From: Stictocephala bisonia
Lineage: Eukaryota; Arthropoda; Insecta; Hemiptera; Membracidae
Assembly: GCA_035578905.1 (NCBI GenBank)
Contig: JAQJVL010000057.1
Span: forward strand, 496,001-560,000
DNA: 64,000 nt
Direction of reading: 5' to 3'
Positions 50,827 through 61,799 of this stretch are shown piece by piece. The number at the start of each line of letters is the position of its first letter. Positions within the stretch are counted from its first letter, which is position 1. The position numbers and the translations under genes are program-made. The notes beneath the pieces are model-generated. The model did no database searches. It had not been told where the DNA came from and saw only the letters and a program-made list of their open reading frames with translations.

Positions 50827-51124
50827 ATTACATTGATGTGATTTAAATAATGTACTTCTTTAGCCGTTCAGTTGTAAGTCGTCAGTTGATCTATAGTACT
50901 GGACTAATCATTCGCAACGGAGGCCCTTTTTCCTATTAAAAGAAGAGGGATAGTGGACATGATAAATAAAAGAAAGAAACTAAGATATTACGATGTACTT
51001 TTATCTTGCACCAACGAGAACATAAGACAAGATTGATGGGTCTTACGTGTTCGTTGTCGTACACATACTGGATATAAGGTCTCGTGGAAGATGAAACAAG
51101 TTTGCCAGACCACTGCAGTGCAAC
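50827..51124. other. Spacer
   Basis: No gene was recognised. Confidence 0.45.
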
Positions 51125-53815
51125 GCACAAAGAATATCATATTGCAATTTTGCTGATTTTAATTGCAACGAACACGTTGCAATGTTACAGCCTTGTAATG
51201 AGCATAAACAGTAAATTACAATGTTGCAGCTTCGAAGTGAGCAATGAATATGAAATTGCAATATTGTAGCCTTATAATGAGCCACGAACAGCTAATTGCA
51301 ATGTTGTAGCCTTATAATGAGTCACGAACAGCTAATTGCAATGTTGTAGCTTTACAATGAGCCACGAACAGCTAATTGCAATGTTGTAACCTTATAATGA
51401 GTCACGAACAGCAAATTGCAATGTTGTAGCCTTACAATGAGTCACGAACAGAAAATTGCAATGTTGTATCCTTACAATGAGTCACGAACAGATAATTGCA
51501 ATGTAGAAGTCTTACAATGAGTCATGAACAGCAAATTGCAATGTTGCAGCCGTGTAATGAATAACGAGCATCACATTTAACGTTGCAGCCTTGTGATGTG
51601 GAACTAACAGCAAATAGCAATATGTTAGCCTTATAATGAGTCACGAACAGCAAATTGCAATGTTGTAGCCTTGTAATGAATAACGAGCATCACATTTAAC
51701 GTTGCAGCCTTGTGATGTGGAACTAACAGCAAATAGCAATATGTTAGCCTTATAATGAGTCACGAACAGCAAATTGCAATGTTGCAGCCGTGTAATGAAT
51801 AACGAGCATCACATTTAACGTTGCAGCCTTGTGATGTGGAACTAACAGCAAATAGCAATATGTTAGCCTTATAATGAGTCACGAACAGCAAATTGCAATG
51901 TTGTAGCCTTGTAATGAATAACGAGCATCACATTTAACGTTGCAGCCTTGTGATGTGGAACTAACAGCAAATAGCAATATGTTAGCCTTATAATGAGTCA
52001 CGAACAGCAAATTGCAATGTTGTAGCCTTGTAATGAATAACGAACATCACATTTAACGTTGCGGCCTTGTGATGTGGAACTAACAGCAAATAGCAATATG
52101 TTAGCCTTATAATGAGTCACGAACAGCAAATTGCAATGTTGCAGCCGTGTAATGAATAACGAGCATCACATTTAACGTTGCAGCCTTGTGATGTGGAACT
52201 AACAGCAAATAGCAATATGTTAGCCTTATAATGAGTCACGAACAGCAAATTGCAATGTTGTAGCCTTGTAATGAATAACGAACATCACATTTAACGTTGC
52301 GGCCTTGTGATGTGGAACTAACAGCAAATAGCAATATGTTAGCCTTATAATGAGTCACGAACAGCAAATTGCAATGTTGCAGCCGTGTAATGAATAACGA
52401 GCATCACATTTAACGTTGCAGCCTTGTGATGTGGAACTAACAGCAAATAGCAATATGTTAGCCTTATAATGAGTCACGAACAGCAAATTGCAATGTTGTA
52501 GCCTTACAATGAGTCACGAACAGCAAATTGCAATGTTGTAGCCTTGTAATGAATAACGAGCATCACATTTAACGTTGCAGCCTTGTGATGTGGAACTAAC
52601 AGCAAATAGCAATATGTTAGCCTTATAATGAGTCACGAACAGCAAATTGCAATGTTGTAGCCTTGTAATGAATAAAGAACATCACATTTAACGTTGCGGC
52701 CTTGTGATGTGGAACTAACAGCAAATAGCAATATGTTAGCCTTATAATGAGTCACGAACAGCAAATTGCAATGTTGTAGCCTTACAATGAGTCACGAACA
52801 GCAAATTGCAATGTTGCAGCCGTGTAATGAATAACGAGCATCACATTTAACGTTGCGGCTTTGTGATGTGGAACTAACAGCAAATTGCAATATGTTAGCC
52901 TTATAATGAGTCACGAACAGCAAATTGCAATGTTGTAGCCTTACAATGAGTCACGAACAGCAAATTGCAATGTTGTAGCCTTGTAATGAATAACGAACAT
53001 CACATTTAACGTTGCGGCTTTGTGATGTGGAACTAACAGCAAATTGCAATATGTTAGCCTTATAATGAGTCACGAACAGCAAATTGCAATGTTGTAGCCT
53101 TGTAATGAATAACGAACATCACATTTAACGTTGCAGCTTTGTGATGTGGAACTAACAGCAAATTGCAATATGTTAGCCTTATAATGAGTCACGAACAGCA
53201 AATTGCAATGTTGTAGCCTTGTAATGAATAACGAACATCACATTTAACGTTGCAGCTTTGTGATGTGGAACTAACAGCAAATTGCAATATGTTAGCCTTA
53301 TAATGAGTCACGAACAGCAAATTGCAATGTTGTAGCCTTGTAATGAATAACGAACCTCACATTTAACGTTGCGGCTTTGTGATGTGGAACTGACAGCAAA
53401 TTGCAATATGTTAGCCTTATAATGAGTCACGAACAGCAAATTGCATTGTTGTAGCCGTGTAATGAATAACGAACAACACATTCCAATATTGCAGCAGAGT
53501 AATGAACAGAAATTTGCCATGCTGTAAACTTGTAATGTGCCACGAACAGTTAACTGCAATGTTCCAGCTGTGTAAGTAACGAACAACACATTCCAATATT
53601 GCAGCAGTGTAATGAACAGAAATGTGCCATGCTGTAACCTTGTAATGTGCCACGAACAGTTAACTGCAATGTTCCAGCTGTGTAAGTAACGAACAACACA
53701 TTCCAATATTGCAGCCGTGTAATGAACAACGAACAGAAATTTGCCATGTTGCAACCTTGTAATTTGCCACGAACGGTTAACTGTAATGTTCCAGCTGTGT
53801 ATTGCAGTTTCGAAG
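51125..53815. repeat. 40 bp array with a 119 bp three-monomer higher-order unit
   Basis: The basal monomer GCAATGTTGTAGCCTTATAA + TGAGTCACGAACAGCTAATT (40 bp) is repeated singly at 51290-51540. From about 51550 a three-monomer unit of 119 bp takes over, anchored by CATCACATTTAACGTTGC at 51569, 51688, 51807 and onward for about 16 copies. Extra single monomers are inserted near 52490, 52770 and 52930. A third, more divergent form of about 120 bp (CCAGCTGTGTAAGTAACGAA) closes the array at 53460-53815. Confidence 0.96.
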
Positions 53816-54582
53816 GTGGTGATTGTCTAAAATTTTAGAACAGCAGCCTGTAGGTATTAACGAATGAATAGTTGGTCTGCTATAGCTAAAATACTATTTC
53901 CTTGTTAATTGACCAGTCATTATATTTAGGGTTAAATATCGATTATTTATTTGTTCTAAATCATTATTTTCCGTATGGTGCGTACCAATTATTAATCACA
54001 GAATTACAGTTATACTAGTCACAGTTTCGTACCAGTAACGCGTGGTAGCAATCTGTAAGAAGAAACGTAATATAATTGTGTATCAGAGTTATCTGAAGAA
54101 ACTGTCTGATTAACTGGAAACCTAATGCCCTGAGCAAAGTAAAAACTGTCGTTACTCGAGTTCTCTCCAGCAAATAAAAGATAATTGACCCAATTGGTTT
54201 TGCCGTGGATGCAATAGTAATAAACCAACTGTCGTTAGCTTTGTTTTATTTGACTGGTAAGTATAAATGTAAAATAACTTCTTCTTTATGCCTTTATCAC
54301 TTTTAGTTTTAAAGGTTAATTTAACGCCAGACAATCAAGGACAATTATAGTGACTTTAATCACCATTTGTATTGAGTGTTATTATTTTAGTAACAGGTTT
54401 ACGAATCAATTGTCTTCTATTATACAGGGTGTTCAAAAAGTCCAAGGACTGTTGAATATTGTTTAGACCGTTACAGATAAAGGTACAAAACTTTGCACAT
54501 TGCTGCTGGACATAAAAAGCTATTTTACCGTGTATTCAGTGATCCACTACTTTCGTAGGGGGACAGCCCACTATGAGTTGGA
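53816..54582. other. Non-genic stretch; possible element end at 54424
   Basis: No gene was recognised. ACAGGGTGTTCAAAAAGTCC at 54424-54443 resembles the end of foldback F2 and may be the left end of the F4 element that follows. I could not find a matching right end. Confidence 0.4.
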
Positions 54583-55160
54583 AGAAAATCTTAAATGTAA
54601 ACATAGGTCGATATACATACCATTTTAAAGGTCTTAGCTAGTAGAAAATCATACCACAAATTATACCTAAAAAGATTAATCATGAACAAAATGGCGGCGC
54701 TCGAAAATTTCAACACTAATCTGCAATGCACTTATGTGCAAAATTTTAAATCACTACCATTTTGTGACTGATAAAGATTTTGAAGTACCATTTGCGGCAT
54801 TCTTCTATGCTTGACTAGCCCCTTAAAATTATGTGCATATCAACCTATGCTTACACTAAAACCATTCTATTGACTCCTCATGGACCGTTCCCATAGAAGA
54901 ATAGCAGAACACTGAATAAATCTTAAAATGGCTGTTTGTGTAAATTAATCATGAGTGAAGTTTTGCAGCTTCATCTAATATTGTTACAGAAAAATTAAGC
55001 CATTCTTAAACTTGCACATAAGAACAGTATTGAAATTTTCGAGCACCGCCATTTTGTTTTGGATTAACCTTTTGAGGTATAATTTGCGGTATGATGTTCT
55101 ACTAGCTAAGACCTTTAAAATGGTTTGCATATCGACCTATGCTTATATTTAAGATCGCCA
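54583..55160. mobile_element. Foldback element F4 with a third internal copy
   Basis: The left arm (54583-54743: CATAGGTCGATATACATACC, AAAGGTCTTAGCTAGTAGAA, AACAAAATGGCGGCGCTCGA) is inverted at 55012-55160. A third, more divergent copy at about 54762-54860 (TTTGCGGCATTCTTCTATGC, CATATCAACCTATGCTTA) runs in the same direction as the right arm. No coding capacity was seen. Confidence 0.8.
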
Positions 55161-55214
55161 TCTAGGGCCTATTGTAAGAATCGTTATGGTGAATTATATT
55201 ATACCTAGCATCAA

Positions 55215-57050
55215 GAACAATAAATTTGAGTACTCGGTAGCAGGAAAATCCAAATTTTTACATTATACTTGACGACAAGAAACTTTAACAAGAAATGATA
55301 AACGACATAATCCACTTATATCGTCACTCATCAATCATTAAGAAAACGTAAATGATTTCACTATAAACACAATACACCTTGGCAGCTGGGGCATCCGGAA
55401 AATTACATTATAGTTGACAACAGGAAACATGACAGGAAATGACAAAATATATCATACACTCATATCGTGACCGAAAGCTTTTTCAATCATTAAAAAAAAC
55501 GTAATGATTTTACTGACAAACACAGTACACCTTGGCAGCTGGGACGTCCGGAAGTTTGACATGAAATCATATTTGACGTCATCCACTTATCTCGTCACCG
55601 TAAGGCTTTATCAATATTGAAGACAACATACTTGATATTATTGACAAACACGGTGTACCTTGGCAGCTGGGAAGTTTACATCATAGTTGAAAACAAGAGA
55701 GTTTGACAGGAAATCATATTTGACGTCATCCACTTATCTCGTTACCGTAAGGCTTTATCAATATTGAAGACAACACTTGATATTACTGACATAGTGTATC
55801 CTGGCAGCTGGGACATCGGAAAGCTTACATCATAGTTGACAACAAGAAAGTTTGACAGGAAATCATATTTGACGTCGTCCACCTATCTCGTTACCTCAAA
55901 ACTTTATCAATATTGAAGACAACATACTTGATATTATTGACAAACACGGTGTACCTTGGCAGCTGGGAAGTTTACATCATAGTTGACAACAAGAAAGTTT
56001 GACAGGAAATCATATTTGACGTCATCCACTCATCTCGTTACCTCAAGACTTTATCAATATTGAAGACAACATACTTGGTATTACTGACAAACACGGTATA
56101 CCTGGCAGCTGGGAAGTTTACATCATAGTTGACAACAAGAAAGTTTGACAGGAAATCATATTTGACGTCATCCACTCATCTCGTTACCTCAAGACTTTAT
56201 CAATATTAAAGACAACATACTTGGTATTACTGACAAACACGGTGTACCTTGGCAGCTGGGAAGTTTACATCATAGTTGACAACAAGAAAGTTTGACAGGA
56301 AATCATATTTGACGTCATCCACTCATCTCGTTACCTCAAGACTCACTTTATCAATATTGAAGACAACATACTTGGTATTACTGACAAACACGGTATACCC
56401 TTGCAGCTGGGACACTCGAAAGTTTATATCATTGTTGTCTACAAGAGAGTTTCTAAGTTTGACAGGAAATTACAAATGACGTCATCCATTCATCTCGTCA
56501 CTGTAATGCTTTATCAATATCGAAGACAACAAATTTAATACAACTGTCAAACACGGTGTTCCCTGGCAGCTGGGGCATCCGGAAGTTTATATCATAGTTG
56601 ACTGCAAGAGAGTTTCAAATTTTACAGGAAATTACAAAAATGACGTCATCCACTCACTTCACCACCGTAAGGCTTTATCAATATTGAAAACAACGTGCTT
56701 GATATTTACTGACAAACACAGTGTACTCTGGCAGCTGGAGCACCCGGACGTTCACATCATAGTTCACAAGTATAGTTTGCAACTTTTATAGGAAATCATA
56801 TTTAACGTCATCTAGTCATCTCGTCTCTTTCAAAATTTTACAAACATTGAAGACAACGCAATTGATAATTACTGACAAATTCAGTGTACCTTGGCAACTA
56901 GGACATTCAAAGTTTATATCATAGTTAACAACAAGAAAGATTCCAAGTTTGACAGGAAATCACATTTGACGTCATCCACTCACCTCAATGTTGAAGACGA
57001 CATGCTTTATATTTACTGACAAATACAGTGTACCCTGGTAGCTGAGGCGA
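55215..57050. repeat. ~145 bp tandem array (12 copies) with TGACGTCA and CAGCTG motifs
   Basis: Units are anchored by GGCAGCTGGG at about 55382, 55534, 55660, 55803, 55957, 56105, 56250, 56402, 56564 and 56730, with degenerate versions at 56892 and 57040. Units contain AGTTTACATCATAGTTGACA, AGTTTGACAGGAAATCATAT and CTTTATCAATATTGAAGACA. A perfect CRE palindrome TGACGTCA is intact in at least eight units (for example 55574, 55721, 56018, 56163, 56310, 56478, 56641 and 56968). The E-box CAGCTG is intact in ten. The central units are the most alike and the edges diverge. Confidence 0.95.
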
Positions 57051-57997
57051 TCCGTCTGGAGGGGAGGAGGATCGTGACTTACATTGCCTTCCACCTAGAT
57101 GTCGTCTATGGGCGCAGCGGAGGACCTACGGACTGGGTCGACCACTAGACCATCTTTTCGGCCTAGAGGGACTAGCCACACACACCCCCTTCCTTGCTGT
57201 GATATTAACCGTTTCCCCAGTCAGAGGACTTCTGAATGCAGGTGACTTCAACCCATTTTTCTCGCAAGGTTTCTCTCGCCTTATGTTCTTCTGTGATATT
57301 CTTCTGTTTTAGACGCATTTTGGGGAAATGAAATTAAACGAAAATTGTCTTTATTAGGTGAAGTTAGGACTATTAAGTCCTGTCTTCCACTCAACCTTAA
57401 TTTTGTGAGTGGAATGAGGACATTTATTTTGTGAGGAGAAAAGGTGTGGTGGGGGTTCAAGAGAGATCAAATTTAGGTTTTATTTTAATTTGATAGTTTT
57501 TCCTGTTATTTTGATGATGTTGTAGGGTTTTATTTTTGGCCTTTGTTATTTCATTTTCTTCCCATTAGGAACCACCCTGTTTCGACGCAGGATTTGTTGA
57601 AATTATTAACTTAAATTTAATCTTTCTAAATCGGCCAACTACCAACATTTTTGTGTTTCCGAGACACCAGCTATTTATGCTTCTCTTTACATTGTTCTGT
57701 AGTGTTTATTAATAATTTTTTTTATATTTTATTTGTTTCTAGTAAAGTTAATCTTCACTGTTATTCTGGTTTTTTGTTAGTTGCATTTAATTTATTTGTT
57801 TTTTTTTTTTTTATTTTGTTAGAGTTTAAATATTTTTTCATTGTTATATTTTTAACCCTTGAACTGGGAAAATCCTAAATTGACTATGTAACTTGTTTAA
57901 CTTAGGCTTGATTGTCGGTTTTCTTTTGGGATGGATTCGATCAATTATAAAATTTAAAACTCAGATCTAACTAACACCCCCCTCCTACCTAATAAGT
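57051..57997. other. Unidentified segment with GC-rich start and hairpin
   Basis: Bases 57055-57180 are GC-rich (GGAGGGGAGGAGGATCGTGA). A hairpin TTAGGACTATTAAGTCCT lies at 57366-57384 after GAAAATTGTCTT, the same combination as near 34305-34345. It may be the 3' end of another retroposon. The T-rich stretch 57650-57880 is open but of low complexity. Confidence 0.45.
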
Positions 57998-58330
57998 ATA
58001 ATACCGAAATGGCTATTATACACAGTGGTTGCTATCGCCATTGACACTACTAGAGAAGTCTGGAGTGTCCATGTTGGGTGGTAATCATTGTACGGATGTT
58101 GGTACTGAGTAACAGGCTTGTCAAATAACTGAAAATCATACAAACATTACGTGGTTCGGATTCCACGAAAAGATGTATGTCCATCATTTGCCCTGGCTGT
58201 TGGGCTATTAATAAATTTCTCTTTATGAGGAATATTTGAACTCAGTTAGTAACCAGACTACACTCATCCACACTCATATCATCATTCATATTCGACTTAA
58301 AATACGTACAACGTTGTGTCGGCGTCTCAT
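57998..58330 (+). mobile_element. SINE family A copy
   Basis: Blocks in order: TAATACCG, GGTTGCTATCGCCATTGACA, CTACTAGAGAAGTCTGGAGT, GTCCATGTTGGGTGGTAATC, the T-arm-like ACGTGGTTCGGATTCCACG, GTTGGGCTATTAATAAATT, CATCCACACTCATATCATCA and GTCGGCGTCT. It is 5' truncated by about 60 bases relative to the 61 kb copy. Confidence 0.8.
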
Positions 58331-59299
58331 ATGTAAAAGTAAGAATTATACATTACTTTATGAAATATGTTTATGTAAGAATCATGTCTGCAAATAGCAA
58401 CTTTATCACAATGTTAGATCTTTCGCATGGTTCTGATGTATTATATGATTTGGGTTTAAATTGTACCGCTTTCATACAAATTTGTACATCAGATAATTTA
58501 ACAATACTGTCTCTAACTGTAATCTAACTGTGTAAAACTTTACTCCAATTTAAATGTCATGTAAAAGTGACATTCAGTTGTTGTAATATGTTCCCAGCGT
58601 CCCTAATTACTTTGTTTAAGGTGTTTGAAAAGCCTAACAGTGAATAAAATTATTTTCTAGAGCCATCTACATAACCAGTTATAAAACAAATGTTAAGTAT
58701 AATTATTTATTATGTTACCTAATTTAGTATAAACTGATTATTGATATTAATATATTTTATCTCATGGGCAAATTCAATCTGCAGTAAAGTATTTAATCTT
58801 TCTAGCCTAAAGGCTATTAGAAAAAGATGAACATTTTGTTAAACAAGTTATCCCATAAATTTTGGACTTTTAATGTAATATTTACTATTGTTTATATTGT
58901 TTTAATAATGAGTGCATGTTTTAATAATTTATCTGTGAAAAGTTTTATGTTTTTAACATAAATAAATGAGATTATTGATGACAACTTTGTTTAATGTTTG
59001 TGACAATGCAGGGACTTCATAATGTAACGCTGCTAAGGTAATCAATCCGTCTGTGAAATGGTTTTAACAGTAAAACACATTGGGTTGGATTATTACTTTA
59101 AAGTAATAAAAGAACTACTGTCAACTGTACAATGTGAGTTAGATTGGTTGTTAGCTCTCGTGTATTTCCCCCAAGAAATGGCGGTATCACTTTTAATGAC
59201 GAAAGGTGGAAATTTGACATAATTACAAATATGTGTCAGTAACGACATCCTTATCCTGACAATTAGTAAAATTAACTTTGATTACCATTTTTATTAATA
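58331..59299. other. AT-rich non-genic stretch
   Basis: No gene was recognised. Confidence 0.5.
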
Positions 59300-59935
59300 A
59301 AACACAGCATTTCCTTTTGATAATTGGGCGATCCAATAGTCGAGCTGCCTAAGGTGGTGTTTACCCCCCACCATCTCGTGTAAAAATGCCTTCAGGGAGC
59401 TTGAATTGTTGACCCTTCCTGACTTTATATTCTGGAGGTCACCTTGTACTGTCGTTTCAAGTATGATTTGGTCCAGGGTAGAGACGTACACCAGTACGAA
59501 ACTAGGGGCAGGGATAACTATCGAGCAGGGCAACACAAAATAATGGCATATGAACACCTGCCATCACAAGCTGGAATCAAGTTTATTAATAAACTTCCTG
59601 AAGGCATTAAACAGATAAATAACGCAAAAAAATGTTAAACTCGATTAAGACACCTCCTGGTGTTGAGGGCATTGTACTCGGTTGATGAGTTCATGATTTG
59701 TCGCTGGGATGTAAATTAACAAAACCAATACTTAACTCCAAACCACAAGTTTTACATTCGTAACAACATATTTAATATCCTAATGTTAAATTTTATTTAT
59801 TATTGTTGTGTATCTATTTATTATTAATTATTATTGCATATGAATAGTTTATATAAAGAGTATTCTTGACGATTGTAATGCAATTATTGTTAATTATTCA
59901 CTACAATAAAGATTTGAATTGAATTGAATTGAACT
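59300..59935 (+). pseudogene. Non-LTR retrotransposon 3' end (ORF2 C-terminus plus (GAATT)n tail)
   Basis: The plus strand reads SCKNAFRELELLTLPDFIF, then after a frameshift LYCRFKYDLVQGRDVHQYET, RGRDNYR, and HLPSQAGIKFINKLPEGIK. After a TAA near 59635 come LRHLLVLRALYSVDEF and a stop near 59720. This layout (FRELGILTL..., YNTR, G.K.YNKLP, FYSVDEF) is the C-terminal end of Jockey/CR1-type LINE ORF2. The element ends with AATAAAGATTTGAATTGAAT at about 59905-59935, a short tandem GAATT tail of the kind used by CR1-like LINEs. The 5' end is truncated and one frameshift and a stop break it, so it is inactive. Confidence 0.85.
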
Positions 59936-60140
59936 TTAGCTTGTGTCAGAGATAGCGCTGGTTCGAATCCGGCCTCTAATGGAAGACTTATCAGTAATAT
60001 TCACCTTCTACTGTGCTGGTTCACCCCCTAACTCTGAATAAGTTCCCCGCACAGATCAATATTCTATGAGGAATGGGAAGAGTAAGGTTAAGAAGGAGAT
60101 CGGTCTCTCCTTTAAAAATGAGATTAAAATTGAATCCTAG
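59936..60140 (+). mobile_element. SINE family D copy (perfect B-box, lost A-box)
   Basis: GGTTCGAATCC (about 59970) is a perfect polymerase III B-box, followed by GGCCTCTAATGGAAGACTTA. No A-box is clear upstream, and the copy abuts the (GAATT)n tail of the preceding LINE, so its 5' end is probably truncated or it was inserted into that tail. A hairpin AAGGAGATCGGTCTCTCCTT lies near 60092-60112, close to the A-rich 3' end. Confidence 0.6.
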
Positions 60141-60863
60141 CTAAAAATATAGTTTACAAATTATTATCATAGGTTGATAAAAATGGTTATTATAGTCAAC
60201 ATTATATATACACTAATATAAAATGCTCTATTATGAAAAGTAACATTTTATTTTTGTCTGTGTTGTAATATGGTTAAACATTTGGACATTAATAAACAAA
60301 TGCGTTTCAATAAAATTATTTTACGATTGGCATGCAGAGTAACAGCTAAATTATTATTAGAATAATTCTCTACCAATGTAATAAGTATATAAGTACAGTA
60401 GATTATAATAATTAATTCTAGAGGAGAGGTTAGGAAGATTCTTTTTCTTCTTTACAATTACAGATTTTTATATATTTTAGTTGTAACTAACATAACATTC
60501 CATATCACGGAAAGACAGAACCATCGTCATATAGTATAGTAAACATGTAAGAAAATGGTTCTTTGTTTAAGCACGTATAACGTATGAGATGTGTGAATAC
60601 CAACTGCCAGGAAAGGCATTTAGAAGTCGTTTATAACCACTGTTTGTCATTTCCTGTCATTTTACTCTATCTCACAAACATTTCCTGTCAGATAAAAACA
60701 ACGGCAAATACCTTTACTTACTGAAGGGGTGTGCATCAGGGAACTTACTAAACTTCTTGGTTACTTATATTTAAGTAACTTTCTTGTGTACATTAAAAAG
60801 TAGATATATGAATTGGAAATTTCAGATTAACTATTTGGTATTCCTTCTTTTAAATAAATAAAA
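60141..60863. other. AT-rich non-genic stretch
   Basis: No gene was recognised. Confidence 0.5.
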
Positions 60864-61233
60864 TTGTAGATGAACGAGTATAGTCGTTGTTACTAACTAA
60901 GGTTGAATATTCATTAGGAGCTATATATTAATAGCCCAATAGCCAGGGCAACTAAAGCTTTACGTGGAATCCAAACCACGTAGTGTTGGTCTGATTTTCA
61001 GCAAACTGACAAGTCTGACACTCAGTTCTCTTCCCCACACAACATCCGAACCTTGACTACTAGCCAACATGGACACCCCAGACTTCTCTAGTAGTGTCCA
61101 CGTTGATAGCAACCGTTGAGTGGACGCCGTGTCGGTATTAAGAGGACCGAGCATGGAACCTATCGCCTACAAACTCCCAAACTGTGTCCCCAAGTAGCTG
61201 GGCTACAGCACTGCGCCACCAGTGCCGACCAGG
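60864..61233 (-). mobile_element. SINE family A, the most complete copy
   Basis: On the minus strand the head is TGGTCGGCACTGGTGGCGCA, with the A-box TGGCGCAGTGC at about 61210-61225, and a B-box-like GGTTCCATGCTCGG about 55 bases later. Next come the CACGGCGTCCACTCAACGG body, the TGTCCATGTTGGCTAGTAG block, the T-arm-like hairpin near 60965-60985, and GGGCTATTAATATATAGCTC. The copy stops at about 60864, just before the GATCGGCGTCTT end. At about 370 bp it is the reference copy for the head that expanded at 17.2 kb. Confidence 0.82.
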
Positions 61234-61434
61234 TATCAATAACTTATCGATTCCCTAATTTATTTATACAAGGTGTTTCACAACTCTCTACCAACATTTT
61301 GAGCTGTTGTTTCTGGGCTAAGAGTGAATCTAAATATCACATTTAAATCATCCCAAAGACCTCGTTACGCACAGAGGTTAACAAATACTACTGATAAAAT
61401 GTCATTCTTTACCCATGACATTTAAAAACAATGT
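61234..61434. other. Spacer
   Basis: No gene or element was recognised. Confidence 0.45.
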
Positions 61435-61697
61435 CCCACCTGCCCACCCATAAACGTACAGTGGTATTGACCCACCCATACACGTACAGTGGTATTGACC
61501 CACCCATCCACCCATACACGTACAGTGGTATTGACCCACCCGCCCACCCATAAAAGTGGTATTGACCCACCCATACACGTACAGTAGTATCAATACCACT
61601 GTACGTGTATGGGCAGGTGGGTGGGTCAATACCACTGTACGTGTGTGGGTGGGCGGGTGGGTCAATACCACTCTACGTTTATGGGTGGGCGGGTGGG
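61435..61697. repeat. Dispersed G-rich minisatellite, best-preserved inverted locus with G-quadruplex motifs
   Basis: The left half carries CCCATACACGTACAGTGGTA + TTGACCCAC units. At about 61585 the orientation flips to CAATACCACTGTACGTGTAT + GGG units. GGGTGGGCGGGTGGG occurs at 61647-61661 and 61683-61697, and its complement CCCACCCGCCCACCC at 61535-61549. Four G3 runs with single-base loops are a strong G-quadruplex pattern. The minus-strand open frame across it is a by-product. Confidence 0.9.
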
Positions 61698-61727
61698 TTA
61701 GGTTAGGTTAGGTTAGGTTAGGTTAGG
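61698..61727 (+). repeat. Interstitial (TTAGG)6 insect-type telomere repeat
   Basis: Six perfect TTAGG units follow the G-quadruplex motif GGGTGGGCGGGTGGG without a spacer base. It is too short and too internal to be a chromosome end. Confidence 0.95.
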
Positions 61728-61799
61728 TTTGTTTTTTCAAACAAGTTTTTGTTCTCAAAACCCTTACAACGTAAATTTTAAATTTTTCATACACCTTAA

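Noticed and set aside
51125..53815. A centromere
   Set aside because: Higher-order units are suggestive, but the array is only 2.7 kb and is one of many unrelated arrays; nothing in the sequence shows centromere function.
57651..57878. A hydrophobic 75-codon protein
   Set aside because: It is Phe/Leu-rich because the DNA is T-rich; low complexity, with no conserved features.
61698..61727. A chromosome end
   Set aside because: Only six TTAGG units lie inside continuous sequence, so this is interstitial.
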